A stretch of 64,000 nucleotides of DNA from the NCBI RefSeq assembly GCF_023283945.1, contig NZ_JAKIKW010000001.1:298807-362806 (forward strand), read 5' to 3'. The translations under genes were made by a program, and so were the position numbers. Origin of the DNA: Shewanella gelidimarina (GTDB lineage: Bacteria; Pseudomonadota; Gammaproteobacteria; Enterobacterales; Shewanellaceae). Positions 37,783-47,017 of this stretch are shown here, one piece after another. The notes beneath the pieces were generated by a model. It ran no database searches and had not been told where the DNA came from. It worked only from the letters and a program-made list of their open reading frames with translations. How positions within the stretch are numbered: the first letter of the stretch is position 1; the number at the start of each line of letters is the position of its first letter.

Positions 37783-37805
37783 GGGCTCTATTTAGGGCCC
37801 TTTTT
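37783..37805 (+). terminator. Terminator after SnoaL-like gene
   Basis: GGGCTCTA-TT-TAGGGCCC (one wobble pair) followed by five Ts. Confidence 0.8.
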
Positions 37806-37849
37806 CAGTAGTGCCAATAAGTCTTAATTCCTCACCACCCTAATTTTAG

Positions 37850-38782
37850 TTAGCTCGGGCGCTGAATATAGTCTGGTACTTCAATGATTAAGTCTTGCCA
37901 CTTTTCAAATAAATGTTGATATAGAAATTCAGTAAATACGCGGTATTTTCTCGGTAGATAAACGCGCTGCGGCATGCTCATGGTAACGACGCTTTGCTTC
38001 ATAGGATAGTCTTGAAGAACGGCGACTAATGAGCCATTCTTTATCGCTTCACTGCCTATCACCATAGGAACAGTTGCAATGCCTAATCCCTCAATTGCGG
38101 CTTCACGCACCAAGGTAATGTTATTGGTCTCAAGCCTTGATTTGGGTTCAACGGTTAACCATTTTTCACCATTAAACAGGGACCAGCTGTTATCAACGTA
38201 TGGTGTTGAAAGTCTAATACATTGATGTTGGTTGAGGTCTTCAGGGATCTGTGGGGTACCATTTTGGCTAAGATATTCAGGGCTTGCCATCAGCACTTTA
38301 GGTGTGTTGAGTAAGATATAGGTCTGCAGTGTCTCATTCGGTTTTTCGGTGATCTGAAATAAAATATCAATACCTTCGGTTATCACATCGACTTTACGAT
38401 TTGTCAGTTCAGCTTCAATAGTGATGTGCGGATAGGCGGTGAGAAATTTTGCCAGTACTCGTCCAAAGTACAGCTGGCCCAACTCGATAGGACAGATAAT
38501 TTTCAGGTGACCTTTAATTGTCTCCTGGCTGGCACTTAGTTGATCTTCTGCGTTTTGCAGATCGGCGAGAATACCATGTACTCTGTGGTAGTAGTTCGCC
38601 CCAGCTTCAGTGAGTTTTAGCGCTCTTGTCGTTCTAAATAATAGTTGTACACCGGCGTCAGCTTCTAGCTCTGCAATTTTTCGGCTCACAGTCGCTTTAG
38701 TGATACCTAATGCTTTAGCCGCCTTGGTGAAACTGCCTTGCTCAACGACTTGAGCAAACATCTGCACTCTATTTAAATCCAT
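37850..38782 (-). CDS. LysR-type transcriptional regulator
   Basis: 310 aa. It has a classic LysR N-terminus (MDLNRVQMFAQVVEQGSFTKAAKALGITKATVSRKI, quoted only in parts: FTKAAKALGITKATVSRKI) and an effector domain of the AaeR/DsdC-like large group. It is divergent from the EmrA/EmrB-type efflux genes, with a 126-bp intergenic region, so it most likely controls that pump in response to a toxic organic compound. Confidence 0.88.
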   Translation of the reverse strand: MDLNRVQMFAQVVEQGSFTKAAKALGITKATVSRKIAELEADAGVQLLFRTTRALKLTEAGANYYHRVHGILADLQNAEDQLSASQETIKGHLKIICPIELGQLYFGRVLAKFLTAYPHITIEAELTNRKVDVITEGIDILFQITEKPNETLQTYILLNTPKVLMASPEYLSQNGTPQIPEDLNQHQCIRLSTPYVDNSWSLFNGEKWLTVEPKSRLETNNITLVREAAIEGLGIATVPMVIGSEAIKNGSLVAVLQDYPMKQSVVTMSMPQRVYLPRKYRVFTEFLYQHLFEKWQDLIIEVPDYIQRPS

Positions 38783-38908
38783 TTGTTTAAACTCATGATT
38801 GTTACACCTGTGAAACAGTGGGTAATATTTTAACTATCTAATAAATATGTTGTGACAGTAGTAAAATGTACTTCATTAATCAAGGATCCAATGATTGGGG
38901 AGTCATAT

Positions 38909-39982
38909 ATGTCCAAAAATAGAATGTTTATCGTCATTCCACTGCTGTTTTTGACGGTATTTGCTGGAGGCTACTACTGGTGGAATCATGTGCGTAATTT
39001 CGAATCAACGGATAACGCCTATGTCGACGCTGATATCTCTAATATCAGCGTTAAAGTCCCAGGTTATGTGACGGCCACTTTTGTTACAGACAATCAGCAT
39101 GTCGAGCAAGGGCAGTTATTGGCACGACTTGAAGATAACCAGTACAAGGCTAAAGTGGCGCAAAATGACGCCATACTTGCAAGTGCAAAGGCTGATTTAC
39201 AAACCTTAGCGGCCCAAGTGGATCTGCAACGTGCACTTATTACTCAAGCTCAAGCGGGTGTTGCAGCCGCTGATGCTGAGAAGCTGCGTTCATCGCAGCA
39301 GCTTAATCGAGCAACGCAGCTAAAAGTCAAAAACTACAGCTCACAAGATACCGTGGATGAAGCACAAGCGGGTTTTCAGTCTGCGGAGGCACATTTAGAT
39401 GAAGCCGCAGCCGTTTTGGTCGCTAAGCAACGAGAGCTGGCAGTCTTTAACTCACAGCTCATTGAGGCGGACTCCAGTGTCGAGCAAGCTAAAGCTGGAT
39501 TAGCACTGGCAAAAATTCAGCTGGCAGATACACAAATAACGGCGCCCTTTAGCGGTGTTATTGGTAAGCGTGGCGCGCTACAGGGCCAATATGTACAGCC
39601 AGGGCAAGCTATCTATAGTTTAGTACCAGACAATGCGGTGTGGATTACTGCAAATTTCAAAGAAACACAGATAGCACATATGCTGCCGGGGCAAAGTGTG
39701 TCGGTGGAGTTAGATGCTTTTTCCGGTGAGTCATTTATCGGGGTTATTGACAGTCTATCGCCAGCATCAGGGGCCAAGTTCAGCTTATTACCCGCTGAAA
39801 ATGCGACCGGTAATTTTACTAAAATTGTACAGCGTATCCCGGTGAGAATTCGCCTTGAAGGGGCGTCATCTGCAGATCTACAGCAGGTTAGAATTGTTCC
39901 TGGACTGAGTGCATTTGTTAAGGTCGACACATCAAATGAAAGCCTCAGTACTGCCGTAGCCTTAAACAAGGCGCGTCAATAA
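38909..39982 (+). CDS. EmrA-type membrane fusion protein (HlyD family)
   Basis: 357 aa from the ATG at 38909 (GGGGAG at 38897-38902). One transmembrane helix (about 6-25) leads into the STDNAYVDADISNISVKVPG opening of EmrA-like adaptors. A biotinyl-lipoyl-like half domain, a long coiled coil (about 85-185), the second half (DTQITAPFSGVIGKRGALQGQYV) and a beta-barrel domain follow. It bridges the inner membrane pump to an outer membrane channel. Its stop overlaps the start of the pump gene by one base. Substrate unknown. Confidence 0.9.
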   Translation: MSKNRMFIVIPLLFLTVFAGGYYWWNHVRNFESTDNAYVDADISNISVKVPGYVTATFVTDNQHVEQGQLLARLEDNQYKAKVAQNDAILASAKADLQTLAAQVDLQRALITQAQAGVAAADAEKLRSSQQLNRATQLKVKNYSSQDTVDEAQAGFQSAEAHLDEAAAVLVAKQRELAVFNSQLIEADSSVEQAKAGLALAKIQLADTQITAPFSGVIGKRGALQGQYVQPGQAIYSLVPDNAVWITANFKETQIAHMLPGQSVSVELDAFSGESFIGVIDSLSPASGAKFSLLPAENATGNFTKIVQRIPVRIRLEGASSADLQQVRIVPGLSAFVKVDTSNESLSTAVALNKARQ

Positions 39983-41568
39983 TGTCCACGCTGGAGGCGA
40001 CTCCTTTGGGCGCAGATACAAATGTTGAGCAAGTGGAACGTGGTAGTCGTCGTGCCTGGATAGCGGTGTTTGGCGGGCTTATTGGTGCGTTCATGGCCAT
40101 TTTAGATATTCAAATTACCAATGCGTCAATGAAGGAGATCCAAGGTGGGCTAGGGGCGACATTAGAGGAAGGTTCATGGATCGCGACGGCCTATCTAGTC
40201 GCAGAGATGATCGCTATTCCACTGTCTGGCTGGCTGAGTAAAGGCCTCGATATTAGACGTTATATGCTGTGGAACAGCGCTATTTTTATTGTCGCTTCTC
40301 TACTGTGTTCAATCTCATGGAATTTAGAATCGATGATCGCTTTTAGGGCGATGCAAGGATTCTTTGGCGGAGCGCTAATTCCAATGGCGTTCAGGTTGAT
40401 TCTTGAATACCTGCCTGATGATAAGCGGGCAGTGGGTATGGCATTGTTCGGCGTGACGGCGACCTTTGCTCCTTCAATTGGTCCTACTTTAGGCGGTTGG
40501 CTAACCGCACAGTTTAGTTGGCATTATCTGTTTTATATTAATGTGCCGCCTGGGCTGGTCGTTATGTCGATGCTGGCCTACGGTTTAGTTAAAAAACCGA
40601 TAAACTGGCCCGAACTTAAAAATGTTGATGTGAGTAGTATTATCACTATGGCACTGGGGATGGGATGTTTAGAAGTGGTGCTGGAAGAGGGCAACCGTAA
40701 AGATTGGTTGGGCTCTGATTTTATCCGCAATCTAGCCATTATATCAGCGGTCAATATTGTTATATTTGTTTATCTTCAACTTAAAAAAACCAATCCGTTA
40801 GTGAACCTAAGATTGCTTGCACAGCGGGATTTTGCGTTGTCGACGGTTGCTTATTTTCTGCTGGGCTTGGCACTGTTTTCATCCATCTATATGGTGCCCT
40901 TATATCTGTCACAAATACAAGATTATAACTCTATGGAGATTGGCGAGGTCTTGATGTGGATGGGATTTCCACAGCTACTGATTTTACCTTTTATGCCGAC
41001 ATTGATGCAGCGATTTGATAACCGTTACCTTGCAGGGTTTGGTTTCTTCATGTTTGGGGTTAGTTATTATATGAACTGCCATATGACGGCCGATTTTGCA
41101 GGCCCTCAAATGATTGCATCTATGGTGGTTAGGGCGATCGGGCAACCGTTTATTATGGTGCCCATTGGTATGCTTGCGACAGCGCATATACGCAGAGAAG
41201 AAAATGCTTCTGCCTCAACGGTGTTAAATGTCATTCGTAATCTTGGTGGCGCAGTCGGCATCGCTTTAGTCGCGACCTTAACTGATAATTTGAGTCGCAG
41301 TCATCTAGCGCATATTAAAGAGACGTTACCGGCTGTAAGCTCGATGGCCAATGATTATTTGGCGGCATCGGCAAATATGCTGCAAGTAGCAGGCTCCGAC
41401 CCTATAACCGCAGGTCTGCAGGCTTCTGCACTGCTGGGGCAAACAATGGCCAAACAAGCGTCGATTCAAGCTTACAATGATGTGTTTTTTATCATGTCAG
41501 GGTTGCTCATGGTGGCAGTGGTGGCGGTGTTGTCGATACGCAAGCCGGTTGCTGTTGCAGCGCATTAA
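39982..41568 (+). CDS. EmrB-type MFS multidrug exporter (DHA2, 14 TM)
   Basis: 528 aa with about 14 transmembrane helices. The opening FMAILDIQITNASMKEIQGGLGA is characteristic of EmrB/QacA transporters (compare LDxTIVNVALP), and GWLSKGLDIRRYM plus GVTATFAPSIGPTLGG match motifs A and C of the DHA2 family. It is a proton-driven exporter that works with the EmrA-like adaptor encoded just upstream. The divergent LysR gene is the probable regulator. Confidence 0.92.
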   Translation: MSTLEATPLGADTNVEQVERGSRRAWIAVFGGLIGAFMAILDIQITNASMKEIQGGLGATLEEGSWIATAYLVAEMIAIPLSGWLSKGLDIRRYMLWNSAIFIVASLLCSISWNLESMIAFRAMQGFFGGALIPMAFRLILEYLPDDKRAVGMALFGVTATFAPSIGPTLGGWLTAQFSWHYLFYINVPPGLVVMSMLAYGLVKKPINWPELKNVDVSSIITMALGMGCLEVVLEEGNRKDWLGSDFIRNLAIISAVNIVIFVYLQLKKTNPLVNLRLLAQRDFALSTVAYFLLGLALFSSIYMVPLYLSQIQDYNSMEIGEVLMWMGFPQLLILPFMPTLMQRFDNRYLAGFGFFMFGVSYYMNCHMTADFAGPQMIASMVVRAIGQPFIMVPIGMLATAHIRREENASASTVLNVIRNLGGAVGIALVATLTDNLSRSHLAHIKETLPAVSSMANDYLAASANMLQVAGSDPITAGLQASALLGQTMAKQASIQAYNDVFFIMSGLLMVAVVAVLSIRKPVAVAAH

Positions 41569-41590
41569 TTTGCCCTCGTTCTATGCATGA

Positions 41591-41842
41591 TTAATGCTTA
41601 TAACGTCGGGCTAGATGCCTATTTCGTCGTTTCTGGTTTTTAAGTTTTAGCGTTTCAACATCAAAATCAAAGTCGAGGCGCTTCGCCCACACCTGAACCG
41701 AGGGGTAAAGCGCTTGTACCCCTTGGCGAACCCTCAGCACCCCAGCGAAATTTAAGAAGCGAAATTTCCAACGGGTAAGGCTGGCGCGACCCACAGATTT
41801 ATTGATAACCAATTGAATTGTAAGTTTAAATTTAAAGCGCAA
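41591..41842 (-). other. Open frame of doubtful status, possible interspersed repeat
   Basis: An 83-codon open frame on the minus strand is rich in Arg/Lys/Leu/Phe/Val (for example FRFLNFAGVLRVRQG). No Shine-Dalgarno is evident, no domain is recognised, and its composition is unlike neighbouring genes. Its GC content stands out from the AT-rich sequence around it (41569-42081 otherwise holds no gene). It might be a noncoding repeat that happens to stay open. Confidence 0.3.
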
Positions 41843-42081
41843 ACGTCAAGTTGTCATACTATTATTAACCAGTCCCCGGTGAGTCAAAATGGATTAACTA
41901 AATCTGCTGTTCAAAAGCGGATCTAAACAATGACCTCCAAACAATTATTTCCAAATCGAAGGCTAAAATCAGATATTTATCTTCACAATAGCTAACCTTT
42001 CTTACAGAAAATTATCTACCTGTATTTGTTGATTTGAAGTGCTAGACTGCAGCACTGACTCGTTGCTATGGAGAGAGACTT

Positions 42082-42567
42082 TTGTTGTGGAAATCGCTAG
42101 CTTTTTCAGAGCTCACGCTGAATGAATTATATGAGCTACTCAAGTTAAGAGTAGATGTATTTGTGGTGGAACAAAACTGTCCGTATCCGGAGCTGGATAA
42201 TAAAGACAGGCAAAGCCAGACCCAGCATTTACTGGGGGTTGACGAGCAAGGTACGATCCAAGCTTATGCGAGAGTGCTTGCTCCTGGGGTGAGTTATCCT
42301 GACGCCAGTATTGGCCGAGTGATCGTGTCGGAGGCTGTAAGAGGTGGTGGGATTGCCCATATCTTAATGCAAAAAGCGATCTCGATTTCGCTGAGAAAAT
42401 GGCCGAAGCATAACATTCAGTTAGGTGGGCAGGAGCACTTAAAAGGTTTTTATCAAAAGCTGGGATTTGAGCCGGTATCTGAAATGTATTTAGAAGATGG
42501 GATCCCACATCTCGATATGTTGTTAACCTTGAAGAGTGAAGGAAAAAAATGTCAGATTACAAAGTGA
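42082..42567 (+). CDS. elaA: ElaA-family GNAT acetyltransferase
   Basis: 161 aa with a probable TTG start at 42082 (GGAGAGAG about ten bases upstream); no in-frame ATG precedes the conserved N-terminus. The ElaA pattern is clear: LYELLKLRVDVFVVEQNCPYPELD, RVLAPG, IGRVIVSEAVRGGGIAHILM (the acetyl-CoA loop, with R-GGG-A) and GFYQKLGFEPVSE. Substrate not known. It overlaps the next gene by 19 bases. Confidence 0.88.
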   Translation: MLWKSLAFSELTLNELYELLKLRVDVFVVEQNCPYPELDNKDRQSQTQHLLGVDEQGTIQAYARVLAPGVSYPDASIGRVIVSEAVRGGGIAHILMQKAISISLRKWPKHNIQLGGQEHLKGFYQKLGFEPVSEMYLEDGIPHLDMLLTLKSEGKKCQITK

Positions 42568-42866
42568 ATACTCAGCAGTTAGTATGTGTGGCGACGTTTA
42601 CCGCCAAGCCTGGGAAAATAGCCGGTTTAGTTGAAGCCTTGTCAGCGCTTATTGCCGATACTCGCCGCGAGAATGGTTGTATACGTTATGAGCTTAATCT
42701 TAGCCGTGATAATGCCGATAAAGTAACTTTTGTGGAAAAGTTTGTCGATGAAGCGGCATTTAATAGTCATTGTGAGAAAGAGGCTATTCAACATTACTTT
42801 CATCACATCATGCCTGAGCTGGTTGCATCTCACCATGTTGAGACCTATCACCAAGTTATCGTTTAA
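42549..42866 (+). CDS. ABM-domain protein (putative quinol monooxygenase)
   Basis: 105 aa. This is a single ferredoxin-like ABM domain: LVCVATFTAKPGKIAGLVEAL, TRRENGCIRYEL, VTFVEKFVDEAAFNSH, HYFHHIMPEL. Such YgiN-like dimers act as cofactor-free monooxygenases on quinols or as dimeric ligand binders. The ATG lies inside the end of elaA (GGAAAAAAATG), so translation is probably coupled. Confidence 0.82.
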   Translation: MSDYKVNTQQLVCVATFTAKPGKIAGLVEALSALIADTRRENGCIRYELNLSRDNADKVTFVEKFVDEAAFNSHCEKEAIQHYFHHIMPELVASHHVETYHQVIV

Positions 42867-43092
42867 CCTGCTTATTTTTCAATGGTGCACTAGGTGCACC
42901 TTTAAGGTTGTAACCGCATTAACGAGTCTGTTTTTACTGCACTTCAATATAGGTTTAACACCTCTCCAATATCATTGTATCCAAGCCACTATTTTTCCCC
43001 TTTAAGCATGTTACACGGCTAATAAAGATAGTTTTTTAGCGATAAAAGTGTTCAACTTTATGCAGCCATTATTTAATCAGCAAAGGTTTGCA

Positions 43093-43977
43093 GTGCTAAA
43101 TTATATTGAACCTGTATTTCGTCCACCATCGGAGTGGAAATCATTAATTCTGCAAGTGACCAATGGTTGCAGTTGGAACCAATGCAGTTTTTGCGATATG
43201 TACACAGCTAGCCAAAAGCGCTTTCGGGCGCAAAAAATAGATAAAGTCGAGCAAGATATTATTGCTGTGTCCAGCTCAAAGGCGCATATCTCTCGGGTGT
43301 TTTTAGCCGATGGTGATGCGATGACACTTCCTTTCTCCAGGCTGGAAGAGATTTGTTTGTTGATAAAAAAACATCTCCCCGCAGTGACTCGGATCAGTAG
43401 CTATTGTCTGCCTCGAAATATCAATAATAAAACATCTGAGCAGTTACAGCGGTTAAAGGAGCTGGGGTTAAGTTTGCTCTATATTGGTTGCGAAAGTGGT
43501 GATGACGAAGTTTTGCGGCGAATCAAAAAGGGCGAGACATTTGCCTCTTCATTGGCTGCTTTACAGAAGATAAAAGCGGCCGGTATAAAATCGTCGGTGA
43601 TGATCTTAAATGGATTAGGTGGGGTGTCGCTGTCAGTGCAGCATGCGCAGCAATCTGCCAAATTAATGAATGAGGCGCAGCCAGAATTTCTGTCAACGCT
43701 AGTGGTGACGTTACCACTAGGAACAGAGCGGATGGACGAGGCGTTTGACGGGCATTTCCAGCTGCCGGATCAGTTACAGTTATTTGAAGAGATGCGAGTA
43801 CTCCTCAGTAATTTAGAGCTAAACAGAACAATTTTCCGCTCAGATCATGCCTCCAATTACTTGGTGCTGAAAGGTGTTCTTGGCAAGGATAAGCAAGTGT
43901 TATTAAGCCAAGTCGAGGCGGCGGTGAATACACCTGAACGCATTCAATTACGGCAAGAGTGGCAGAGAGGTTTGTAA
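43093..43977 (+). CDS. Radical SAM protein
   Basis: 294 aa from the GTG at 43093, which has AAAGG six bases upstream and gives MLNYIEPVFRPPSEWKSL. Longer readings from 43048 or 43060 lack a ribosome site. The [4Fe-4S] motif is CSWNQCSFCDMY (CxxxCxxC), followed by LADGDAMTLPF, YIGCESGDDEVLRRIKKG and VMILNGLGG, as in the HemN/Elp3-like radical SAM domain. It resembles the family of small single-domain radical SAM proteins of unknown reaction. Confidence 0.85.
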   Translation: MLNYIEPVFRPPSEWKSLILQVTNGCSWNQCSFCDMYTASQKRFRAQKIDKVEQDIIAVSSSKAHISRVFLADGDAMTLPFSRLEEICLLIKKHLPAVTRISSYCLPRNINNKTSEQLQRLKELGLSLLYIGCESGDDEVLRRIKKGETFASSLAALQKIKAAGIKSSVMILNGLGGVSLSVQHAQQSAKLMNEAQPEFLSTLVVTLPLGTERMDEAFDGHFQLPDQLQLFEEMRVLLSNLELNRTIFRSDHASNYLVLKGVLGKDKQVLLSQVEAAVNTPERIQLRQEWQRGL

Positions 43978-44015
43978 CTGCGGCGCAGCCAATGCTACGC
44001 CGATGACAAAGTGTG

Positions 44016-44852
44016 CTAAGGCTGTTGAATATGGATCTCTCTCACAGGGCACGGAATCTCTATGTTGGCCTGTTTTAGCGCCTTTATTAAGCTGGAGTTT
44101 GTTTGGTACTTATCTTGAAAGTAACTCTCGGTGGCGACCCAATAACGGATGCCAATTTCAATACCGATGCTATTAAAATCATTTATCCCAACTTGTGCAT
44201 GTTCGCCATTACTGACATGAGGGCTATCCGCCAGTACTTTCGATAGTATGGCGACGACGGCGTCGGGATCTGATTGATAACTAATATTGAGTTCTGTTTC
44301 GACTAATTTATTGGCAAAGGAGTTGTGCAGTACTTCCCCAACAATATGCTTATTAGGCACGTTAATCTGTTCTCCCTCTTCGTTAGTTAATACGGTCATG
44401 CCTAAGTGGATATCTTTAACTAAGCCACTAACCCCTTTAACCTCAATGGTGTTTCCTACAATGAAAGGGCGAGTCACAATAATCGTAATACCCGCTGCAT
44501 AGTTGGCCAGCATGCCTTGTAATGCGAGACCTGCACCTAAGGATGCAGCACCAATGGCGGCGACCATCGGGGTAACGCTAATACCGAGCTTCCCTAGCGC
44601 AATAACACCCACCAATAAGATCACTAAAATGCGCACAAAATTGCTGGTGAAATTGCTGAGGGTAACGTCTATGTTATGCTTTTCAAAAATACGGGTGACA
44701 AGATTAGAGGCTTTAGCTGCAATCCATAAGCCGACGAGAAAAATCAGCGCGGCACCTAAGAGACTAAAACTATATTGCACGATAAACTCAGTGATCATGC
44801 CATAGGCATTTTGCAACTGAGCTATCTCTTGATCTAAACCGGGTTCGTTCAT
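44016..44852 (-). CDS. mscS: MscS-family small-conductance mechanosensitive channel
   Basis: 278 aa (E. coli MscS 286). Three transmembrane helices at about 20-50, 65-85 and 95-125 are present, the last being the pore helix with the Ala/Gly-packed pattern AAIGAASLGAGLALQGMLANYAAG. The beta domain has GNTIEVKGVSGLVKDI and NVPNKHIVGEVLHN. It opens under membrane tension to release solutes in hypo-osmotic shock. AAGGAC precedes the ATG. Confidence 0.92.
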   Translation of the reverse strand: MNEPGLDQEIAQLQNAYGMITEFIVQYSFSLLGAALIFLVGLWIAAKASNLVTRIFEKHNIDVTLSNFTSNFVRILVILLVGVIALGKLGISVTPMVAAIGAASLGAGLALQGMLANYAAGITIIVTRPFIVGNTIEVKGVSGLVKDIHLGMTVLTNEEGEQINVPNKHIVGEVLHNSFANKLVETELNISYQSDPDAVVAILSKVLADSPHVSNGEHAQVGINDFNSIGIEIGIRYWVATESYFQDKYQTNSSLIKALKQANIEIPCPVREIHIQQP

Positions 44853-45063
44853 TGATTGGTCCTTTAATACAACATTTTCACTTGGCAGCTTACTGAAGTT
44901 AAACTGTTTTGTAACTTGCTATTTACGTTGAAGATACTATCTTTGCAACTTTCAAATGGCTATTTCGCGATCCGTGAAGATGATCATGGTTTGCAGTGAA
45001 CGTTCTGTGACATCAACAAGAATAGGTTATTCTCAAGGCTAATTCTAATTAACGAGATCAACA

Positions 45064-45522
45064 ATGAAAGCAATTATTCTGATTCTATGTAGTTTGCTTG
45101 TCACGCCAGTATGGGCAAATACGTATGTTGTTGGTGACCCGATGGAAACCTTAAAACTTCAAGACCAATATGAAGCTGATTATGCGATTGATAGCACTAT
45201 CAAGCAGGTTCTATTCAGCCGTAGCATGGATGGTGGCACACTCATTCAAACGGCGTTAGACGAGCAACCTGAGCTGTATAAAAAGGGTGATTTGGCTTAT
45301 GTTGCCGATATTAGTGCTATGCCTTCGCTTATTGCCCGCTTTGTTGCGATCCCACAGTTTAAGCAATTTGCTTATCGAGTGGCACTCGATCGAGACGGTG
45401 AGATCACCAAAGCATTACCTGCTCAGAAAGATCAAGTGACTCTGATTCAAATTAGCGATAACAAAATTACTCAAATAAGCTATTTTGACTCCGCAGAGTC
45501 ATTGTTAGAGGCGTTAAAATAA
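45064..45522 (+). CDS. Exported protein of unknown function
   Basis: 152 aa with a Sec signal peptide (about 1-18, ending VWANT). The mature part starts with a GDPMETLKLQDQYEAD stretch and alternates short strands and helices in a way that could be a thioredoxin-like fold without a CxxC. It contains KQVLFSRSMDGG and a final VTLIQISDNKITQISYFDSAE. It looks like a conserved hypothetical periplasmic protein of Shewanella and its relatives. I cannot assign a role. Confidence 0.7.
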   Translation: MKAIILILCSLLVTPVWANTYVVGDPMETLKLQDQYEADYAIDSTIKQVLFSRSMDGGTLIQTALDEQPELYKKGDLAYVADISAMPSLIARFVAIPQFKQFAYRVALDRDGEITKALPAQKDQVTLIQISDNKITQISYFDSAESLLEALK

Positions 45523-45530
45523 ACGTATTA

Positions 45531-45557
45531 AAAAAGGCGCTATAAGCGCCTTTTTTT
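45531..45557. terminator. Terminator between convergent genes
   Basis: GGCGCT-ATA-AGCGCC flanked by five As and seven Ts. It serves the exported protein gene and probably the convergent YdcH-like gene. Confidence 0.85.
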
Positions 45558-45570
45558 AGTTTGCTAATGG

Positions 45571-45786
45571 TTAAGCAGAATGCCCCTTCAAAATATCATA
45601 TATCTCCTCTTTTAAATGCAACTTCTTGAGTTTTAACTCATGCACTTCAGGAGTTAAATCGCTAGCATCGTGTAACTCCAGATTTTTAATCTCTTCATCG
45701 AGTTGATTGTGTTTGTTAAACTTTTTCTGGAAATGATTATCTGAAGTCTTAAGTTGACTGATTAATTCTCTATATTCTGGAAACAT
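45571..45786 (-). CDS. YdcH/DUF465-family small protein
   Basis: 71 aa, almost wholly alpha-helical and highly charged, starting MFPEYRELISQLK. An HNQLDEEIKNLE stretch and the KLKKLHLKEEIYDIL end fit DUF465 (YdcH), a family of short coiled-coil proteins of unknown function. AAGGAC precedes the ATG. A good CRP-type site lies about 70 bp upstream. Confidence 0.82.
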   Translation of the reverse strand: MFPEYRELISQLKTSDNHFQKKFNKHNQLDEEIKNLELHDASDLTPEVHELKLKKLHLKEEIYDILKGHSA

Positions 45787-45855
45787 GCAGGCTGTCCTTT
45801 TTCTGATATATTTTTCTGGTTCAACTTTAAACTAGCGCGTTTATTTTGAGCAAGT

Positions 45856-45871
45856 TGTGAGCAAGATCACG
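45856..45871. promoter_or_regulatory. CRP-type operator
   Basis: TGTGA-GCAAGA-TCACG matches nine of ten half-site bases of TGTGA-N6-TCACA. It lies 70-85 bp upstream of the YdcH-like gene (minus) and about 290 bp upstream of udp (plus). Uridine phosphorylase in E. coli is CRP/CytR controlled, but the distance here fits the YdcH-like gene better. A weaker TGTGA element is at 46074. The rest of 45787-46162 shows no convincing gene. Confidence 0.55.
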
Positions 45872-46162
45872 TTCTGTAATCTTGTATTTAGAACTTGAGC
45901 ATGTATTGGTTAAGTCATTGTTTTTATGCGTATTAATAGCTGTTGCTCACGGCGAAAATTTGCGAATGGATATCAACTGGCACTCTGTAGTGCAGCTGCT
46001 ATATTTCTATCACTTCATAAATATTGTTTTGGTAACTAGATTACGACAATTCATTTACTCTTGGCAGGAAAAGTGTGATCGGGTTAACCTTATCGCGGTC
46101 GATACTAGGTTAAAGTCGATTTATTAAGAATTTTATAATCAAAATTGAAAGGGGTTTTCACA

Positions 46163-46921
46163 ATGTCTGATGTATTTCACTTAGGCTTAACCAAAGAAAT
46201 GTTGGACGGTGCTAGCTTGGCGATTGTGCCTGGTGATCCTGAGCGCGTTAAGCGTATTGCCGAGTTAATGGACAATGCGACATTTCTAGCGAGTCATCGC
46301 GAGTACACAAGTTATCTAGCATATATCGACGGTAAGCCAGTTGTTGTATGTTCAACAGGGATTGGCGGGCCTTCAACTTCTATTGCGGTTGAAGAACTTG
46401 CTCAGTTGGGCGTTCGTACCTTCTTACGTGTAGGTACTACAGGCGCTATTCAACCACAGGTTAATGTTGGTGATGTTATTGTCACTCAAGCGTCTGTTCG
46501 CTTAGATGGCGCAAGTTTACATTTTGCACCTATGGAGTTCCCTGCTGTTGCAAACTTTGAATGTACAACGGCTATGGTTGAAGCATGTCGCGATGCAGGC
46601 CTAGAACCTCATATCGGGATCACAGCTTCATCAGATACTTTCTACCCAGGACAAGAGCGTTACGATACGGTTTCAGGCCGCATTACGCGTCAGTTCAAAG
46701 GGTCTATGCAAGAGTGGCAAGATCTTGGCGTGCTGAACTACGAAATGGAGTCTTCGACTCTGTTTACTATGTGTGCTTCGCAAGGTTGGCGCGCAGCTTG
46801 TGTTGCAGGTGTTATTGTTAACCGCACACAACAAGAGATCCCAGATGAAGTGACAATGAAGAAAACAGAAGTTAGTGCTGTTTCTATCGTTGTAGCAGCA
46901 GCCAAAAAACTGCTGGCATAA
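46163..46921 (+). CDS. udp: Uridine phosphorylase
   Basis: 252 aa from the ATG at 46163, [14 protein letters not shown], nearly the E. coli length (253). It is cytoplasmic and splits uridine with phosphate to uracil and ribose-1-phosphate. Family motifs include [42 protein letters not shown] (phosphate site) and [10 protein letters not shown] (ribose site). It converges on a Tsx-like nucleoside channel gene, which makes a small nucleoside uptake and use locus. Confidence 0.96.
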   Translation: MSDVFHLGLTKEMLDGASLAIVPGDPERVKRIAELMDNATFLASHREYTSYLAYIDGKPVVVCSTGIGGPSTSIAVEELAQLGVRTFLRVGTTGAIQPQVNVGDVIVTQASVRLDGASLHFAPMEFPAVANFECTTAMVEACRDAGLEPHIGITASSDTFYPGQERYDTVSGRITRQFKGSMQEWQDLGVLNYEMESSTLFTMCASQGWRAACVAGVIVNRTQQEIPDEVTMKKTEVSAVSIVVAAAKKLLA

Positions 46922-46962
46922 TGGGAAAGCATTCCCTATAAGAGGGATCTATTAGGGAATAA

Positions 46963-46987
46963 AAAAAGGCGCATATTGCGCCTTTTT
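46963..46987. terminator. Terminator between udp and Tsx-like gene
   Basis: AAAGGCGCA-TAT-TGCGCCTTT with A-run and T-run flanks, suited to both converging genes. Confidence 0.87.
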
Positions 46988-47017
46988 TAATGCTCTAAAC
47001 TGTAGTTTTGCTTGAGC

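Noticed and set aside
38852-38908. Longer N-terminus for the EmrA-like protein
   Set aside because: It adds residues without a family match, and the ATG at 38909 has GGGGAG at good spacing.
45882-46127. 81-codon open frame upstream of udp
   Set aside because: No ribosome site and a composition unlike a protein of this genome. It covers the regulatory region with the CRP-type site.
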